Positions 46,201 through 48,381 are shown, numbered from the stretch's first letter. The stretch: 64,000 nt of DNA from Argyresthia goedartella (GCA_949825045.1 OX463813.1:3534001-3598000), one strand, 5' to 3'. The notes: generated by a model from the letters alone, not told the origin. Translations and numbers: made by a program.

Positions 46201-48381
46201 CAATTTTACAATTCACTTTGACCAACAATACATTCTACACAGATATAAGACTATTTTGCTTTAAAAAATTGAATATCGCTAAAAGGTCGGCATCGGCAAA
46301 TCCTTTTTTTAAACACTAGAAATGTTACACAAAATAGTAGTTTTATGTGACTGCTACATAATGGAGGGCATTAATACTCGAGAGTGGGTTTATGAAACGA
46401 GCCGAAGGCGAGTTTCAAAACAATATCACTCGAGAGTTTTAATGCCTAATTATGTACAGTTACATACACTAGTTTATCTACACACATATCATAAGCTCTC
46501 TTTGATGTGTTCAGGAACCGCATGTTTGACCGGCATTGTGGCTCTGCAGTTGTTTAGCTTGTTCTGTAGTATCAACTTCATACAGGCGGGCGTCGGCGTT
46601 CGAAATTTGAATGTCAGTACCAACTTCACAGACAGACTAGGGACGGCATGCAGGCGGGCGTCGGCGTTCGAAATTTGAATGTCATAATGTGTAGAAAAAT
46701 TACACATTATGGTCATAATGTGTAATTTTTCAGATAAGAAATGAGTTTTTATCAAGTAGTTTAACATTATGCTCGTATCGTATCGTAACGTGCGGTTTTT
46801 GTACGCAGTAAAGAGGGTTTATGATACGTGTGTAGATAAATATTTTTTTAAAGCTGGTCACCGCACTATAAAGCTAAGACGTCAAATGTGATTTCTTATC
46901 TTGGCCCATAGTACGTAGTACATACCTACTATTGTGTATTCTGTAGTTGTACAGCCATACTAATTTTTTTAATGTATCTGATCTCACCTCATCAAGGATG
47001 ATACACGAATACTGCATCAGAAGTGGGGAAGCGAACATCTCACGTAAGAGCACTCCTTCTGTCACGAACTGAAAGTACACAGAACATTCCAGAATCAAAC
47101 TAAATTCACCAATGTTTTTGTATGTACGTTTGTGTGTTTGTTCTACCATATCTCGATAACTTCTGGACCAATTTGGCTAATTCATTTAATATTCGGATAG
47201 TCTATTTCTAACCTACCGACTGCAAAATGTTTCATCAAAATTAGCTCACTACATTCCAAGATATACTCCAATATAGCTATTTATGCTACTATAGTGCGTC
47301 AAGTAGGTGATTGCCGACGAGTGGCATTTTTATACATAAGCGAGCGAAGCGAGCGAGTGTTTAAGTCAAAACGAGTCGGAAATCATCTAATGCACGTGTA
47401 TGATGCAATGCATTGTGCGGGGAAATAAAAATATTGATGAGCCAAAATAAAAATAGAAAAATGGCGGACTAATTTTGATAGATGTGCGCTCAACATATCT
47501 GTAGTCCGCGCCACCACTCGTGCCTTGCGACGGAAATTGGAACTAAATACGGTAATCTCACTGGCAAGAAGATGCGGTGGCGCCGCGGCTATCGGACTTG
47601 AGTGGTGACGGGGAATCTACTACCGCGCATGTGCAAACAGCTATCACGTCACACGTCGTATCGCAAATAGGCACTAACGAAACGTTGAACGAAACATAAT
47701 TAATGTATATATAAAATTAATTTATTGACCAAAATCAAAATTTTAAGTAATTAATAACACGTTTAATGAAGTACTAGACTTATTGTACCTTTTAGAGGAA
47801 TGATAATTATGTACTAAAATAATTTGTAAAACCTTACCCTATAAACTCTTTGGGTCGGTTGCATTTTCGCAAGTTTGGGCTTCTTGGAAAACGCTCTTTT
47901 GTGTAGTATTTTTTGTTTGTTTGTTGTTGCATATCTTGGAAATAGTTTAGTCATATTATTGTTATTATTTTACTGTTGGAATAGTCCATTTCCAGCCTAC
48001 GAACTAAAAAAAAGTCTCATCAAAATCGGCTCACCACTTTCCAAGATACGAGTAAACTCCAATAAGTAATCATTATTACTTCATTCTCGCATATCTTGGA
48101 AACTATTGAACCGATTATTGTTATTATTATACTGTTGGATGAGGCTATTTTCAGCTTTCGAACTAAAATACGTTTCATCAAAATCCGCTGACTATTTTCC
48201 AAGATATTCTCCATTTAGTTACCATGATCCCAGCCCCCCGCACCGCCTGCCCCGCAGCCGCGCACCCCACCCCCTCCCCCAGCGCCTCACCCCTCTCGTC
48301 GCCGACGCGCGCGGCGAGACTCAGTGCGCTCGCGGCTCGCGGCTGAGTCACACATACCGTATGGCCGATGGCGTGGAGGTA
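4196..48381 (-). CDS. DHX35: DEAH-box RNA helicase, DHX35-like (13 exons, both ends missing)
   Basis: A DEAH/RHA-family ATP-dependent RNA helicase. The human DHX35 family is linked to spliceosomal complexes, so a nuclear mRNA-processing role is likely by homology. Thirteen exons, each bounded by AG acceptor and GT donor on the minus strand, join without a frame break: 48381-48223, 47068-46988, 44924-44865, 34370-34205, 31381-31284, 27742-27621, 26957-26833, 24273-24132, 23414-23295, 22773-22607, 19054-18927, 6857-6711, 4286-4196. Together they encode about 535 residues with motif Ia (VTQPR), motif II (DEVH), SAT, ATNIAET, QRAGRAGR, the HA2 helical domain and the beginning of the OB-fold. Segments such as CYRLYTEAEYDKLP and LLQLKALGIHNLLR fit DHX35 better than other DEAH members I can recall. 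Walker A (GKST) and the C-terminus are not in the window or were missed. Introns reach about 12 kb because of nested transposons. Divergent motifs Ia and II leave open a fast-evolving paralogue. Confidence 0.88.
4391..4813 (+). repeat. Family D interspersed repeat, near full length
   Basis: A repeat of about 400 bp, with 5' AAAACGGTCAAGTGCGAGTC, then GGGTTCCGTACC, and at its 3' end GTACGGAACCCTAAAAA, so the ends carry inverted GGGTTCCGTAC words. A (GGAC)n run lies near the 3' end (about 4720-4755). More than ten copies of the family occur in the window on both strands. I believe this is a widespread lepidopteran non-autonomous element; its class is not clear from sequence alone. Confidence 0.85.
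4811..5710 (+). repeat. Family D repeat split by a family E insertion
   Basis: The 5' part (4811 to about 5062) and the 3' part (about 5547-5710) together make one family D copy. The break falls in the AAATATTTATTTTA stretch and is filled by the family E element at about 5077-5536. A third family D start follows directly at 5711-5770. Confidence 0.75.
5077..5536 (+). repeat. Family E element, copy 1
   Basis: Family E is about 450-500 bp. One end reads TTATCTACACACGTATCATA and an internal inverted copy of this word lies near 5385-5415. It contains a 17-bp-arm palindrome around ATTATGACCATAAT at about 5195-5232 and a reading frame with SNADARLRAAPS (5208-5447), recurring in other copies. Seven copies are seen in the window. 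It is probably a non-autonomous DNA element; the frame has no recognised domain. Confidence 0.75.
5711..6110. other. Family D 5' fragment and AT-rich intron
   Basis: The first 60 bp are a family D start. The rest is AT-rich with no coding or repeat signal that I recognise. Confidence 0.4.
6114..6350 (+). mobile_element. SINE-A, full copy
   Basis: A tRNA-derived SINE. The head has an A-box-like ATGGCCGAGTC and a B box GGTTCGAGTCC, followed by a body with TTTGTACCCTAGTCATGGTT and a tail near GTGTCCAAG. Related copies lie at 32830-33077, 41762-42003, 45905-46085, 50015-50256 and 51325-51427. Recurrence with the same non-tRNA body is what marks it as a SINE and not a tRNA gene. Confidence 0.85.
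6351..6710. other. Intron with a family D fragment
   Basis: A poly(A)-rich stretch follows the SINE. A short family D 3' fragment (about 6550-6639, with TTCGGGTACGAACCCTAAAA) lies near the exon donor. The rest is unassigned. Confidence 0.45.
6711..6857 (-). CDS. DHX35: DHX35-like exon, VAEGDLLMYLNIFDAY
   Basis: Forty-nine codons: VAEGDLLMYLNIFDAYLKV, then KACKEWCNKMYINYRVMEK. It matches the family's GDHLT-x-LN-x-Y motif and W-C-x-x-x-F/Y-x-N-Y. The intron before it is about 12 kb and holds the LTR retrotransposon, a LINE and SINEs. Donor GTGAAC. Confidence 0.92.
6858..7369. other. Intron left of the LTR element
   Basis: Intron sequence with a pentanucleotide (ATTTC)n run at about 7208-7235, probably the tail of an old retroposon. 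No gene seen. Confidence 0.4.
7370..7803 (-). repeat. 3' LTR of the gypsy element
   Basis: 434 bp, starting TGTCGGCGCAAG and ending CGCGCCGAT when read on the minus strand. It is an almost exact copy of 14119-14552 with seven substitutions and no indels. It includes a copy of the first codons of gag (MDSEDEDQG region near 7432). Confidence 0.92.
8066..8575 (-). repeat. 40-bp tandem array in the gypsy 3' region
   Basis: About 13 head-to-tail units of 39-41 bp with core TTAGGAGGCCCCTGTCCTC (plus strand), most regular from 8225 to 8530 and decayed at both edges. It lies between the integrase end and the 3' LTR, where an env gene or 3' UTR would be. Confidence 0.92.
8694..9517 (-). pseudogene. 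Gypsy integrase, catalytic core end and C-terminus
   Basis: The frame after the mariner insertion carries the second and third catalytic residues of the integrase core (ISDQDTAF and RANGQVE), a stop at about 9307, then the C-terminal domain to 8694 with GDIVLFRTNP, a chromodomain-free gypsy tail. The stop follows directly after the catalytic E and looks like a C-to-T change in a CGA codon. Confidence 0.85.
9520..10828 (+). mobile_element. Intact maT (DD37D) mariner element
   Basis: 1309 bp with matching terminal inverted repeats (CAGTCAGGTCATAAGTTCTG inside each end) and TA target dinucleotides at 9518-9519 and 10829-10830. It carries one uninterrupted transposase gene. It is inserted into the integrase of the gypsy element, so it is younger than that element. 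Two more copies are at 1-589 and 20841-21987. Confidence 0.95.
9663..10703 (+). CDS. maT-type mariner transposase, 346 aa
   Basis: A cut-and-paste transposase of the IS630-Tc1-mariner superfamily that binds the element's inverted repeats and moves it into TA sites. I place the start at 9663 (MEWTLKEDR) and not at the earlier in-frame ATG 9630, because the other copies share this N-terminus and the upstream 11 codons look like UTR. Residues 1-110 hold two helix-turn-helix DNA-binding folds (RCGYAPIQIFDLLK and RRNPIRKQKLLALQMG-type). The catalytic triad is D151 (FSDEKIF), D247 (QQDSAP) and D285 (SPLDYKIW), with 37 residues between the last two, which is the maT signature. Length fits the family and there is no internal stop, so it may be active. 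One oddity is glutamate in RTTEKR where the 20841 copy has valine. Confidence 0.94.
   Translation: MEWTLKEDRVAVIALHRCGYAPIQIFDLLKNLNITKKFVYRTIQRYNEDSSVDDRSRSVRPRSVRTPAVIKAVKARIQRNPIRKQKLLALQMGLSRTTEKRVLNEDLGLRAYRRKTGHRLDARLMDLRLKRCRALLKRYAGKKHREILFSDEKIFTVEESYNKQNDKVYAHSSEEASSRIPRVQRGHFPSSLMVWLGVSYWGLTEVHFCEKGVKTNAVVYQNTVLKNLVEPVSHTIFNNRHCVFQQDSAPAHRAKSTQDWLAAREIDFIRHEDWPSSSPDLSPLDYKIWQHLEEKACSKPHPDLESLKASLIKAAADIGMDLVRAAIDDWPRRIKACIQNRGSHFE
10829..11339 (-). pseudogene. Gypsy integrase, N-terminal half
   Basis: Encodes the zinc-binding end (H-x-x-x-H-like SSLKHFGWETT and CVICK) and the first catalytic aspartate (IHIDMTG), stopping where the mariner is inserted after DAYTKY. The frame is shifted relative to the RNase H frame near 11340. 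Confidence 0.85.
11396..11743 (-). pseudogene. Gypsy RNase H domain
   Basis: Contains ELHTDASSTGLGAVL with the first catalytic aspartate, ELETFAIVRAVKHFR with the glutamate, and IITDCNAI with the next aspartate: a typical Ty3 RNase H. Stops separate it from RT (around 11744-11756) and from the linker region (11396). Downstream of the last stop the same frame reads on for about 20 codons toward the integrase. Confidence 0.85.
11756..13780 (-). pseudogene. Gypsy gag C-terminus, protease and reverse transcriptase
   Basis: A continuous frame of about 670 codons. Two CCHC zinc knuckles (near residues 150-163 and 194-207 of the frame), protease active site FDSGADRS near 245, and RT with CLDMAQGFHQIP (about 493-504), MPFGLMNAPAVYQR and YIDDVLI (about 553-559). 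Gag and pol are in one frame here, as in several insect gypsy groups. The 5' side is cut off from the gag start by a 17-bp insertion at about 13781-13797. Confidence 0.9.
13781..13803 (-). other. 17-bp insertion breaking gag
   Basis: CTTACA occurs at 13781-13786 and again at 13798-13803. The 17 bp between the two copies' starts shift the frame and bring in a stop. Removing this length would restore the phase, so it looks like a small duplication with a TACA-type slippage and not a programmed frameshift site. Confidence 0.7.
13804..14205 (-). pseudogene. Gypsy gag N-terminus, starting inside the 5' LTR
   Basis: The frame opens with MSNLRI / MDSEDEDQG; both possible start codons lie inside the 5' LTR (14119-14552). 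It continues about 105 codons beyond the LTR to the 17-bp insertion. Without env and with two zinc knuckles downstream it is a standard retrotransposon gag, but translation from within the LTR is unusual for gypsy elements. Confidence 0.8.
14119..14552 (-). repeat. 5' LTR of the gypsy element
   Basis: 434 bp, same ends as the left LTR. It should contain the promoter. The primer-binding site would start directly inside it, at about 14118 reading leftward (ATCAGAAGTGG); I could not assign a tRNA. Confidence 0.92.
14838..16770 (-). mobile_element. Decayed LINE with (ATTG)n tail
   Basis: A reverse transcriptase on the minus strand from about 16770 to 15100, then a 3' UTR and a short ATTG-type tail (CAATAAATCAATCAATCAA on the plus strand at about 14840). 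The frame is open from 16243 to 15227 and continues upstream to 16826 through two single stops, and downstream after a frameshift near 15240. The endonuclease is missing, so it is 5' truncated. Confidence 0.82.
15227..16243 (-). pseudogene. LINE reverse transcriptase core
   Basis: 338 codons with EQFGFRKNSST, SIFLDMSKAFD (motif A), YGVPQGSELGPLLF (motif B), CVLFADDTTLLI (motif C, FADD) and FLGIVIDNHCYWKAHI (thumb). Jockey/CR1-like by feel. The C-terminal GIFKKNCEMFRARG segment is in the next frame. Confidence 0.88.
16250..16826 (-). pseudogene. LINE RT N-terminal part with stops
   Basis: Contains LTPVDEKEVYTVIKNLKNTN, then after a stop DGIGTKLIKMCAHLLARPMT, after another stop IVKPLHKKGDKCDMNNYRPV. 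These are the conserved pre-core RT motifs in one frame interrupted by two stops. Confidence 0.75.
16870..17109. other. Intron, unassigned
   Basis: No gene or recognised repeat. Confidence 0.35.
17110..18417 (-). repeat. Two tandem 650-bp units of SINE-C body plus hairpin retroposon
   Basis: Unit 1 (about 17110-17757) and unit 2 (about 17758-18417) share the same order: a SINE-C body (ACCACGCTGGCTCAGTGCGG) without its tRNA head, then a retroposon of about 470 bp starting in GATA repeats and holding a hairpin (17477-17496; 18152-18171). A full SINE-C follows. The units are highly similar, which suggests a recent segmental duplication. Confidence 0.85.
18418..18705 (-). mobile_element. SINE-C, full copy
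   Basis: Reading on the minus strand, the tRNA-like head (CCGTGGTCTAATGGGTTTCA and B box CAGGTTCGAAACC) is followed by the body with CGTTAAGCTGTAGGTCCCGG and GTATCCGGGTAAAGGCC. Other copies: 22085-22340, 27765-28030, 32396-32820 and 58067-58280. Confidence 0.85.
18927..19054 (-). CDS. DHX35: DHX35-like exon, GELGCLEEALSIVSML
   Basis: A split glycine codon, then 42 codons: ELGCLEEALSIVSMLQVDGV and FVKSNHGKMNMAARVSRRNN. It matches the HA2 motif C-x-x-E-x-LSI-x-x-M. Acceptor AATTGCAG, donor GTAAGA. Ends in phase 0, as the next exon requires. Confidence 0.9.
19097..19410 (-). mobile_element. Retroposon with conserved hairpin, divergent family
   Basis: Begins at an (ATTGA)n run (about 19097-19120) that would be its 3' tail on the minus strand. 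Near 19305-19355 it has GACTCAGCA, a perfect 12-bp hairpin (arms 19317-19328 and 19332-19343), and CGCTGATATTCTG. The same flanks with a different stem occur in the 17477 and 18152 copies. Confidence 0.7.
19411..19621. other. Intron, unassigned
   Basis: AT-rich; no gene or recognised repeat. Confidence 0.35.
19622..19830 (+). repeat. 22-bp minisatellite
   Basis: Nine complete units plus one partial unit of TTTTTGGAGCTGTAATAAAT-GA, nearly identical to each other (one unit has TTA for TGA). Very regular, so recently expanded. Confidence 0.97.
19925..20150 (-). mobile_element. SINE-B copy
   Basis: tRNA-derived SINE on the minus strand: B box GGTTCGATCCCCGG, body with CCCCAGGTCTTGG, and 3' part GACACAGGGTATCCTAGTGT. 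Further copies: 25500-25625, 25640-25790, 30670-30848, 30958-31020 (3' end), 35818-35985, 63427-63600. Confidence 0.85.
20315..20590 (-). repeat. Family F repeat
   Basis: Carries the family words AACCTAACACGAAGGATAAA and GAGCTACCGCAGCATTTTGC, plus TTTTTGATGTGCAGTTTAAT. Other copies: 24321-24632, 27424-27535, 31405-31760, 32040-32350, 34535-34800, 36262-36345, 40680-40830, 41195-41440 and 62025-62370. Confidence 0.75.
20591..20840. other. Intron, unassigned
   Basis: No gene or recognised repeat before the TA target site at 20839-20840. Confidence 0.35.
20841..21987 (-). mobile_element. maT mariner element with 5' deletion
   Basis: Has both inverted repeats and flanking TA at 20839-20840 and 21988-21989. 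Compared with the intact copy it lacks about 165 bp including the transposase start and first 34 or so codons; the join is at about 21939. The rest of the frame (315 codons, catalytic residues intact) is open, so it probably moves only with help. Confidence 0.93.
20966..21913 (-). pseudogene. maT transposase lacking its N-terminus
   Basis: Same protein as at 9663-10703 from residue 33 on, with FSDEKIF, QQDSAP and SPLDYKIW present. The first helix-turn-helix is deleted, so DNA binding should be lost. About a handful of amino acid differences from the intact copy. Confidence 0.9.
22085..22340 (-). mobile_element. SINE-C copy
   Basis: Body with CCACGCTGGCTCAGTGCGGG and head with GAAACCCATTAGACCGCGG on the complementary strand. 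It sits 270 bp downstream of the HA2 exon donor. Confidence 0.8.
22607..22773 (-). CDS. DHX35: DHX35-like exon, HA2 domain start
   Basis: Fifty-five codons: FTFPTPPPAKSLLSGLETLF, ALNAIDKDGNLT, then MAELPLRPMCAKILCCS. This is the classical HA2 start (PPP, L-x-LG/N-A-x-D, P-x-x-P). Acceptor CCTCAAAG, donor GTAAGC. Confidence 0.93.
22870..23294. other. Intron with SINE and family D fragments
   Basis: A SINE-like B box (GGTTCGAATCCC on the minus strand, about 22960-22980) adjoins a decayed family D copy (23018-23226). No coding signal. Confidence 0.5.
23295..23414 (-). CDS. DHX35: DHX35-like exon, LYTEAEYDKLP..ALGIHNLL
   Basis: Thirty-nine codons between split arginine codons: LYTEAEYDKLPPSIPPEMCR then LLQLKALGIHNLL. 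This is the region after motif VI leading into the winged-helix domain and is the best single piece of evidence for DHX35 identity. Acceptor GATTTCAG, donor GTGAAT. Confidence 0.94.
23415..24131. other. Intron with SINE-B-like remnant
   Basis: About 23435-23640 resembles a strongly decayed SINE-B (ACATACATTTCTTCTGGCCC). The rest has no recognised feature. Confidence 0.4.
24132..24273 (-). CDS. DHX35: DHX35-like exon with motif VI
   Basis: Encodes VIDCGFHKLPYFDP and then NNAVQRAGRAGRVTRGKCY. QRAGRAGR is the arginine-finger motif VI, fully intact. The last two bases join the next exon to give arginine. Acceptor CCTTTCAG, donor GTATTT. Confidence 0.94.
24321..24632 (+). repeat. Family F repeat
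   Basis: Includes ATACTGCGGTAGCTTAGGTA and GTTAGGTTGAACATGTAAGA, in the opposite orientation to the 20315 copy. Confidence 0.8.
24885..25235 (+). mobile_element. LINE 3' end fragment
   Basis: Encodes LPFEQFKKHVKATLSKKGYY and then VQDYLNDGTVWG before a stop, the usual C-terminus of a jockey-like RT protein, followed by a 3' UTR ending in ACTTTGACTTTGG. A close copy is at 45205-45560. Confidence 0.78.
25500..25790 (-). mobile_element. Two adjacent SINE-B copies
   Basis: The first (about 25500-25625) holds GGGATCGAACCCGGGACCT; the second (about 25640-25790) has only the body and 3' end. Both read on the minus strand and overlap in head-to-tail order, as if one inserted in the other. Confidence 0.75.
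26009..26385 (+). repeat. Family D repeat
   Basis: Full-length copy from AACAGTCAAGTGCGAGTCGA to TACGGAACCCTAAAAAA with a short (GGAC)n run. Confidence 0.85.
26386..26770 (+). repeat. Old interspersed repeat
   Basis: Contains two related segments (GAATGGATTTTAATGAAATATA and CCAATTTAAATGAGACATAT), each followed by a CCGTCTA/CCGTCCA word, ending in CAGACAGACACACCGGCCGA. Similar sequence is common in lepidopteran introns; class unknown. Confidence 0.5.
26833..26957 (-). CDS. DHX35: DHX35-like exon with motif V
   Basis: One base completes the split codon, then 41 codons: YGSIPFHRQIKVFQ and RKVILATNIAETGVTVQGVT. Motif V ATNIAET is intact; the next residues are GVTV where S-I/L-T-I is usual. Acceptor TCTTACAG, donor GTGAGT. 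Confidence 0.92.
26975..27403 (-). repeat. Family E element, copy 2
   Basis: Reverse orientation to copy 1; has the frame with ISNADAHLRAGPSLSVKLVL (27096-27296, minus). Starts 18 bp from the motif V exon acceptor. Confidence 0.78.
27621..27742 (-). CDS. DHX35: DHX35-like exon, EDIHSALETL..FVVP
   Basis: Forty codons plus two bases: EDIHSALETLESYAADTNER to YNIFVVP. It corresponds to the EEV...LPMYA stretch of the family, leading into the next exon through a split TGG codon. Acceptor GATTCCCAG, donor GTATGT. A SINE 3' end lies about 20 bp upstream of the acceptor. Confidence 0.82.
27765..28030 (-). mobile_element. SINE-C, second body type
   Basis: Same tRNA-like head as 18418-18705, but the body reads CGTGAGGAAACCTTCATTAC and GCTGCGGCGATGGGCTAGCC. 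The 32396-32820 copy has both body types in series. Its 3' end is about 20 bp from the acceptor of the 27742 exon. Confidence 0.78.
28168..28577 (+). repeat. Family D repeat
   Basis: Full-length copy with a (GGAC)n run near 28505. Confidence 0.85.
28800..29350 (+). repeat. Family G repeat
   Basis: Its 3' half (GATGACGTTTTGGTTTGTGG to GAAGAAATAGGGCTTC) is shared with 49500-49835. One end reads AACCGACTTCAAGAGCAGAAG. Class unknown. Confidence 0.6.
29358..29762 (-). repeat. Family D repeat
   Basis: Full-length minus-strand copy, starting AGGGTTCCGTACCCAACGGG on the plus strand. Confidence 0.85.
29792..30270 (+). repeat. Family E element, copy 3, with two terminal palindromes
   Basis: Frame with ITNADARLRAAPSSSVKLVL (29855-30136). 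The start of the copy is two perfect palindromes in a row, at 29792-29830 and 29835-29882, which look like an inverted duplication of the element's own end. Confidence 0.78.
30271..30669. other. Intron with a GC-rich inverted repeat
   Basis: CTGCAGCACGCAGCAGTGC near 30462 and its near reverse complement near 30590-30615 flank a CT-rich interior. Possibly a small foldback element. Confidence 0.5.
30670..31020 (-). mobile_element. SINE-B copy and opposed SINE-B 3' end
   Basis: A SINE-B on the minus strand (30670-30848) with GGGAATCGAACCCGGG, then a (TTGAAC)n-type tail near 30940 and a plus-strand SINE-B 3' end (30958-31020). Confidence 0.7.
31062..31268. repeat. 69-bp perfect triplicate of a SINE head
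   Basis: Three head-to-tail units of 69 bp starting TATCCCCAGCCGTGGTCGAA, essentially identical. The unit contains a B-box-like GGTCGAACCCGGGACC and so derives from a SINE-B head. The array ends 15 bp from the donor of the 31284 exon. Since 69 is a multiple of three, frames stay open on both strands, but this is not evidence of coding. Confidence 0.93.
31284..31381 (-). CDS. DHX35: DHX35-like exon with PVPDYV..DILAFLT
   Basis: Two bases complete a codon from the previous exon (GAG), then 32 codons: PVPDYVKATVETIMKLHENE and GDILAFLTSS. This matches the DHX35 segment between motifs III and IV. The usual GQ after FLT is replaced by SS. Donor GTAATA; a 69-bp triplicate begins 15 bp further on. 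Confidence 0.9.
31405..31760 (-). repeat. Family F repeat
   Basis: Near full length, with CTAACACGAAGGATAAAGGG and ACCGCAGTATTTTGCCCTGA. Confidence 0.8.
32040..32350 (+). repeat. Family F repeat, opposite orientation
   Basis: Inverted relative to the copy at 31405-31760 with about 280 bp between them; the pair could form a long hairpin. Confidence 0.8.
32396..32820 (+). mobile_element. SINE-C with both body types
   Basis: Head with CTAGTGGTCCGCTCGCTTCT and B box AGTTCGAATCC, then the CGTTAAGCTGTAGG body, then AACGGTGATGGAAAAATCAC and GCGGCGATGGGCG. It shows that both body types belong to one longer element. Confidence 0.78.
32830..33077 (-). mobile_element. SINE-A copy
   Basis: Minus-strand full copy; B box GGGTTCGAGTCCCGG and A-box side GACCCGAATGGCCGAGTCGG. 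Confidence 0.87.
33233..34299 (-). repeat. 139-bp tandem array made from a helicase exon end
   Basis: Eight units at a spacing of 139 bp (one of 138). In gene orientation each unit is 95 bp copied from the 3' end of the SAT exon plus the first 44 bp of its intron. The rightmost unit is the functional exon end (34205-34299). The other seven share changes absent from the exon, including an in-frame TAA near the start of the 95-bp part. Each keeps a donor (GTGAGT, or GTAAAT in the leftmost) and is preceded by CCCCCTAG, a possible acceptor. Confidence 0.95.
34205..34370 (-). CDS. DHX35: DHX35-like exon with motif III (SAT)
   Basis: Encodes 55 codons plus one base. It contains LKLIVSSATMDAEFLKDFF (motif III and following) and GRTHPIDVFYSE. 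Acceptor ATTTTCAG, donor GTGAGT. The last 95 bp of this exon, plus 44 bp of the following intron, are tandemly repeated downstream (33233-34204). Confidence 0.92.
34535..34882 (-). repeat. Family F repeat and family D fragment
   Basis: Family F at about 34535-34800, then a 45-bp family D end (GGAACCCTTCATCC to CACTTGACGG). Confidence 0.7.
35078..35573 (-). repeat. Family E element, copy 4
   Basis: Contains an internal short duplication of GTACCAACTTCACAGACAAA (near 35310 and 35353) and the TTACACATTATGACC-type palindrome near 35440. Confidence 0.78.
35818..35985 (+). mobile_element. SINE-B copy
   Basis: Plus-strand copy: AGTGGCTCTGCCTGCC, CCCGGGTTCGGTGCCCGG, CGACACAGGGAATCCTAG. Confidence 0.82.
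36090..36442. mobile_element. TIR element (MITE-like) with family F insertion
   Basis: Ends are inverted copies: CACCGTAAGATTGTCAAAAC on the left; GTTTTGACTCTCTTACGGTG on the right, extending inward through CGTTAGTT..AACTAACG. A family F fragment (36262-36345) splits it. Confidence 0.75.
36443..37300. other. Long AT-rich intron stretch
   Basis: No gene and no recognised repeat. Confidence 0.4.
37650..38880 (+). mobile_element. 5'-truncated LINE
   Basis: Starts in the RT at the FADD box and ends after a 3' UTR with a GTTTTGAGTTTTGAG run. Inserted into the degenerate tandem repeat. Confidence 0.85.
37655..38511 (+). pseudogene. LINE reverse transcriptase, C-terminal part
   Basis: Open from MVLFADDTSLIF (motif C) through VFLGITLDSKLQWGPH to the end FKKYIKQRLISKAYY and EYIDDQNAWD. 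The catalytic motif A and the endonuclease are absent. The first codons of the open frame (before about 37655) come from the flanking tandem repeat, not the LINE. Confidence 0.87.
39850..40059 (+). CDS. Orphan basic reading frame, no assignment
   Basis: An open frame that ends in TAA at 40059 and has no ATG until residue 29 of the 62 codons counted from 39871. It is very rich in Arg and Lys (SRRRIKVRDRRGYRRLIY, MRRKGPKLTRAGRKG) and GC-richer than its flanks, with varied third positions. ACACTCAG at about 39888-39895 could be a splice acceptor, so it may be a terminal exon or a fragment of a captured gene. I do not recognise it. Confidence 0.3.
   Translation, partial: TRRKRNCLAVKIWTLSRRRIKVRDRRGYRRLIYKPIMRRKGPKLTRAGRKGDKFSVAKHPNFMQYFLNK
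40060..40670. other. Intron, unassigned
   Basis: AT-rich, no recognised feature. Confidence 0.35.
40672..40735. repeat. Near-perfect 29-bp-arm palindrome
   Basis: Arms 40672-40700 and 40707-40735 (GTCGACAGGTATAACAC and its partner) pair with one mismatch around a 6-nt loop. It adjoins a family F fragment (to about 40830). Confidence 0.9.
40918..41440. repeat. Old repeat and family F copy
   Basis: 40918-41060 resembles a common lepidopteran repeat (AATATTATAAATGTGAAAGT, ACGGCCGAACGGATTTGAAT). 41195-41440 is family F. Confidence 0.55.
41762..42003 (+). mobile_element. SINE-A copy
   Basis: Plus-strand full copy; its B box has an A (GGGTTAGAGTCCC), a change that would weaken pol III transcription. 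Confidence 0.85.
42027..42689. mobile_element. TIR element, about 660 bp
   Basis: 24-bp ends in inverted orientation with two mismatches: ATATTGGGTGCTTACCTGTG (from 42027) and the complement of ATATTAGGTGCTTACCTATG (to 42689). The AT-rich interior has no coding frame, so it is non-autonomous. Confidence 0.75.
42712..43000 (-). repeat. Family E element, copy 5, truncated
   Basis: Keeps the ends and the AACTAGGGGCGGCAC core but lacks part of the interior. Confidence 0.72.
43005..43730 (-). mobile_element. LINE C-terminal fragment
   Basis: Minus strand: MSEQYAETYGLRYNVIKS, then YLGHIVSEDLKDD, then after a frame change LRIQYNNIFRMLLGLPRFCS and FAEARTDDFYAIMRK. This is the C-terminal domain of a LINE RT of a different clade from the other copies. 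A (TTGAA)n-type tail lies at about 43008-43025. Confidence 0.78.
43731..44426. other. Intron, unassigned
   Basis: No gene. The segment near 44100-44150 has GAGCCGAAGGCGAGGGTCGC, a word also seen in family E surroundings. Confidence 0.35.
44427..44705 (+). repeat. Family D 5' part and LINE tail
   Basis: Family D to about 44600, then a LINE 3' UTR fragment (GTAGAGAAGAGGCAAAAA) related to the 25235 and 45560 ends. Confidence 0.7.
44865..44924 (-). CDS. DHX35: DHX35-like exon starting with VH of the DEVH box
   Basis: Twenty codons, VHEMSQMTDVLMGLVKKILK, phase 0 at both ends. Joined to the upstream exon it gives DEVHEM, where most family members have DEAHER. Acceptor CTTTTTCAG, donor GTATTT. Confidence 0.88.
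45205..45560 (+). mobile_element. LINE 3' end fragment
   Basis: Close copy of 24885-25235: LPFEQFKKHVRATLSKKGYY, stop, UTR, then a CTTTGACTTTGACTTTGA tail. Confidence 0.8.
45905..46085 (-). mobile_element. SINE-A, 5' truncated
   Basis: Ends within the B box (CCACCGGGACTCGA), so it lacks the A-box side. Confidence 0.83.
46333..46850 (-). repeat. Family E element, copy 6
   Basis: Has an internal duplication of GGCGTCGGCGTTCGAAATTT and the ISNADARLHAVPSLSV frame (46489-46767, minus). Confidence 0.78.
46988..47068 (-). CDS. DHX35: DHX35-like exon ending in DE of the DEVH box
   Basis: Encodes 27 codons: FVTEGVLLREM, then SPLLMQYSCIILDE. This is the conserved stretch before helicase motif II (family: F-T-D/E-G-x-L-x-RE). 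The exon ends exactly after the DE, so motif II is split by an intron. Acceptor TACTTTCAG, donor GTGAGA. Confidence 0.9.
47147..48213 (+). repeat. Three copies of a 130-bp foldback repeat
   Basis: Copies at 47147-47272, 47929-48062 and 48089-48213, each starting CATATCTTGGAAA or close to it and ending TTTCCAAGATAT. They lie in the intron between the first two visible helicase exons. Between the first two is sequence without recognised features (47273-47928). Confidence 0.75.
48223..48381 (-). CDS. DHX35: DHX35-like exon with motif Ia
   Basis: Encodes 53 codons, phase 0 at both ends, after the acceptor ATTCCAG and before the donor GTAACT. It carries VCVTQPRAASALSLAARV, which aligns with the family motif Ia TQPRRVAA but has alanine in place of the second arginine. 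The 3' half is strikingly GC-rich (the VGCAAAGQAVRGAGIM segment), unlike the AT-rich surroundings. The donor lies about 10 bp from a foldback repeat (48089-48213). Confidence 0.8.
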
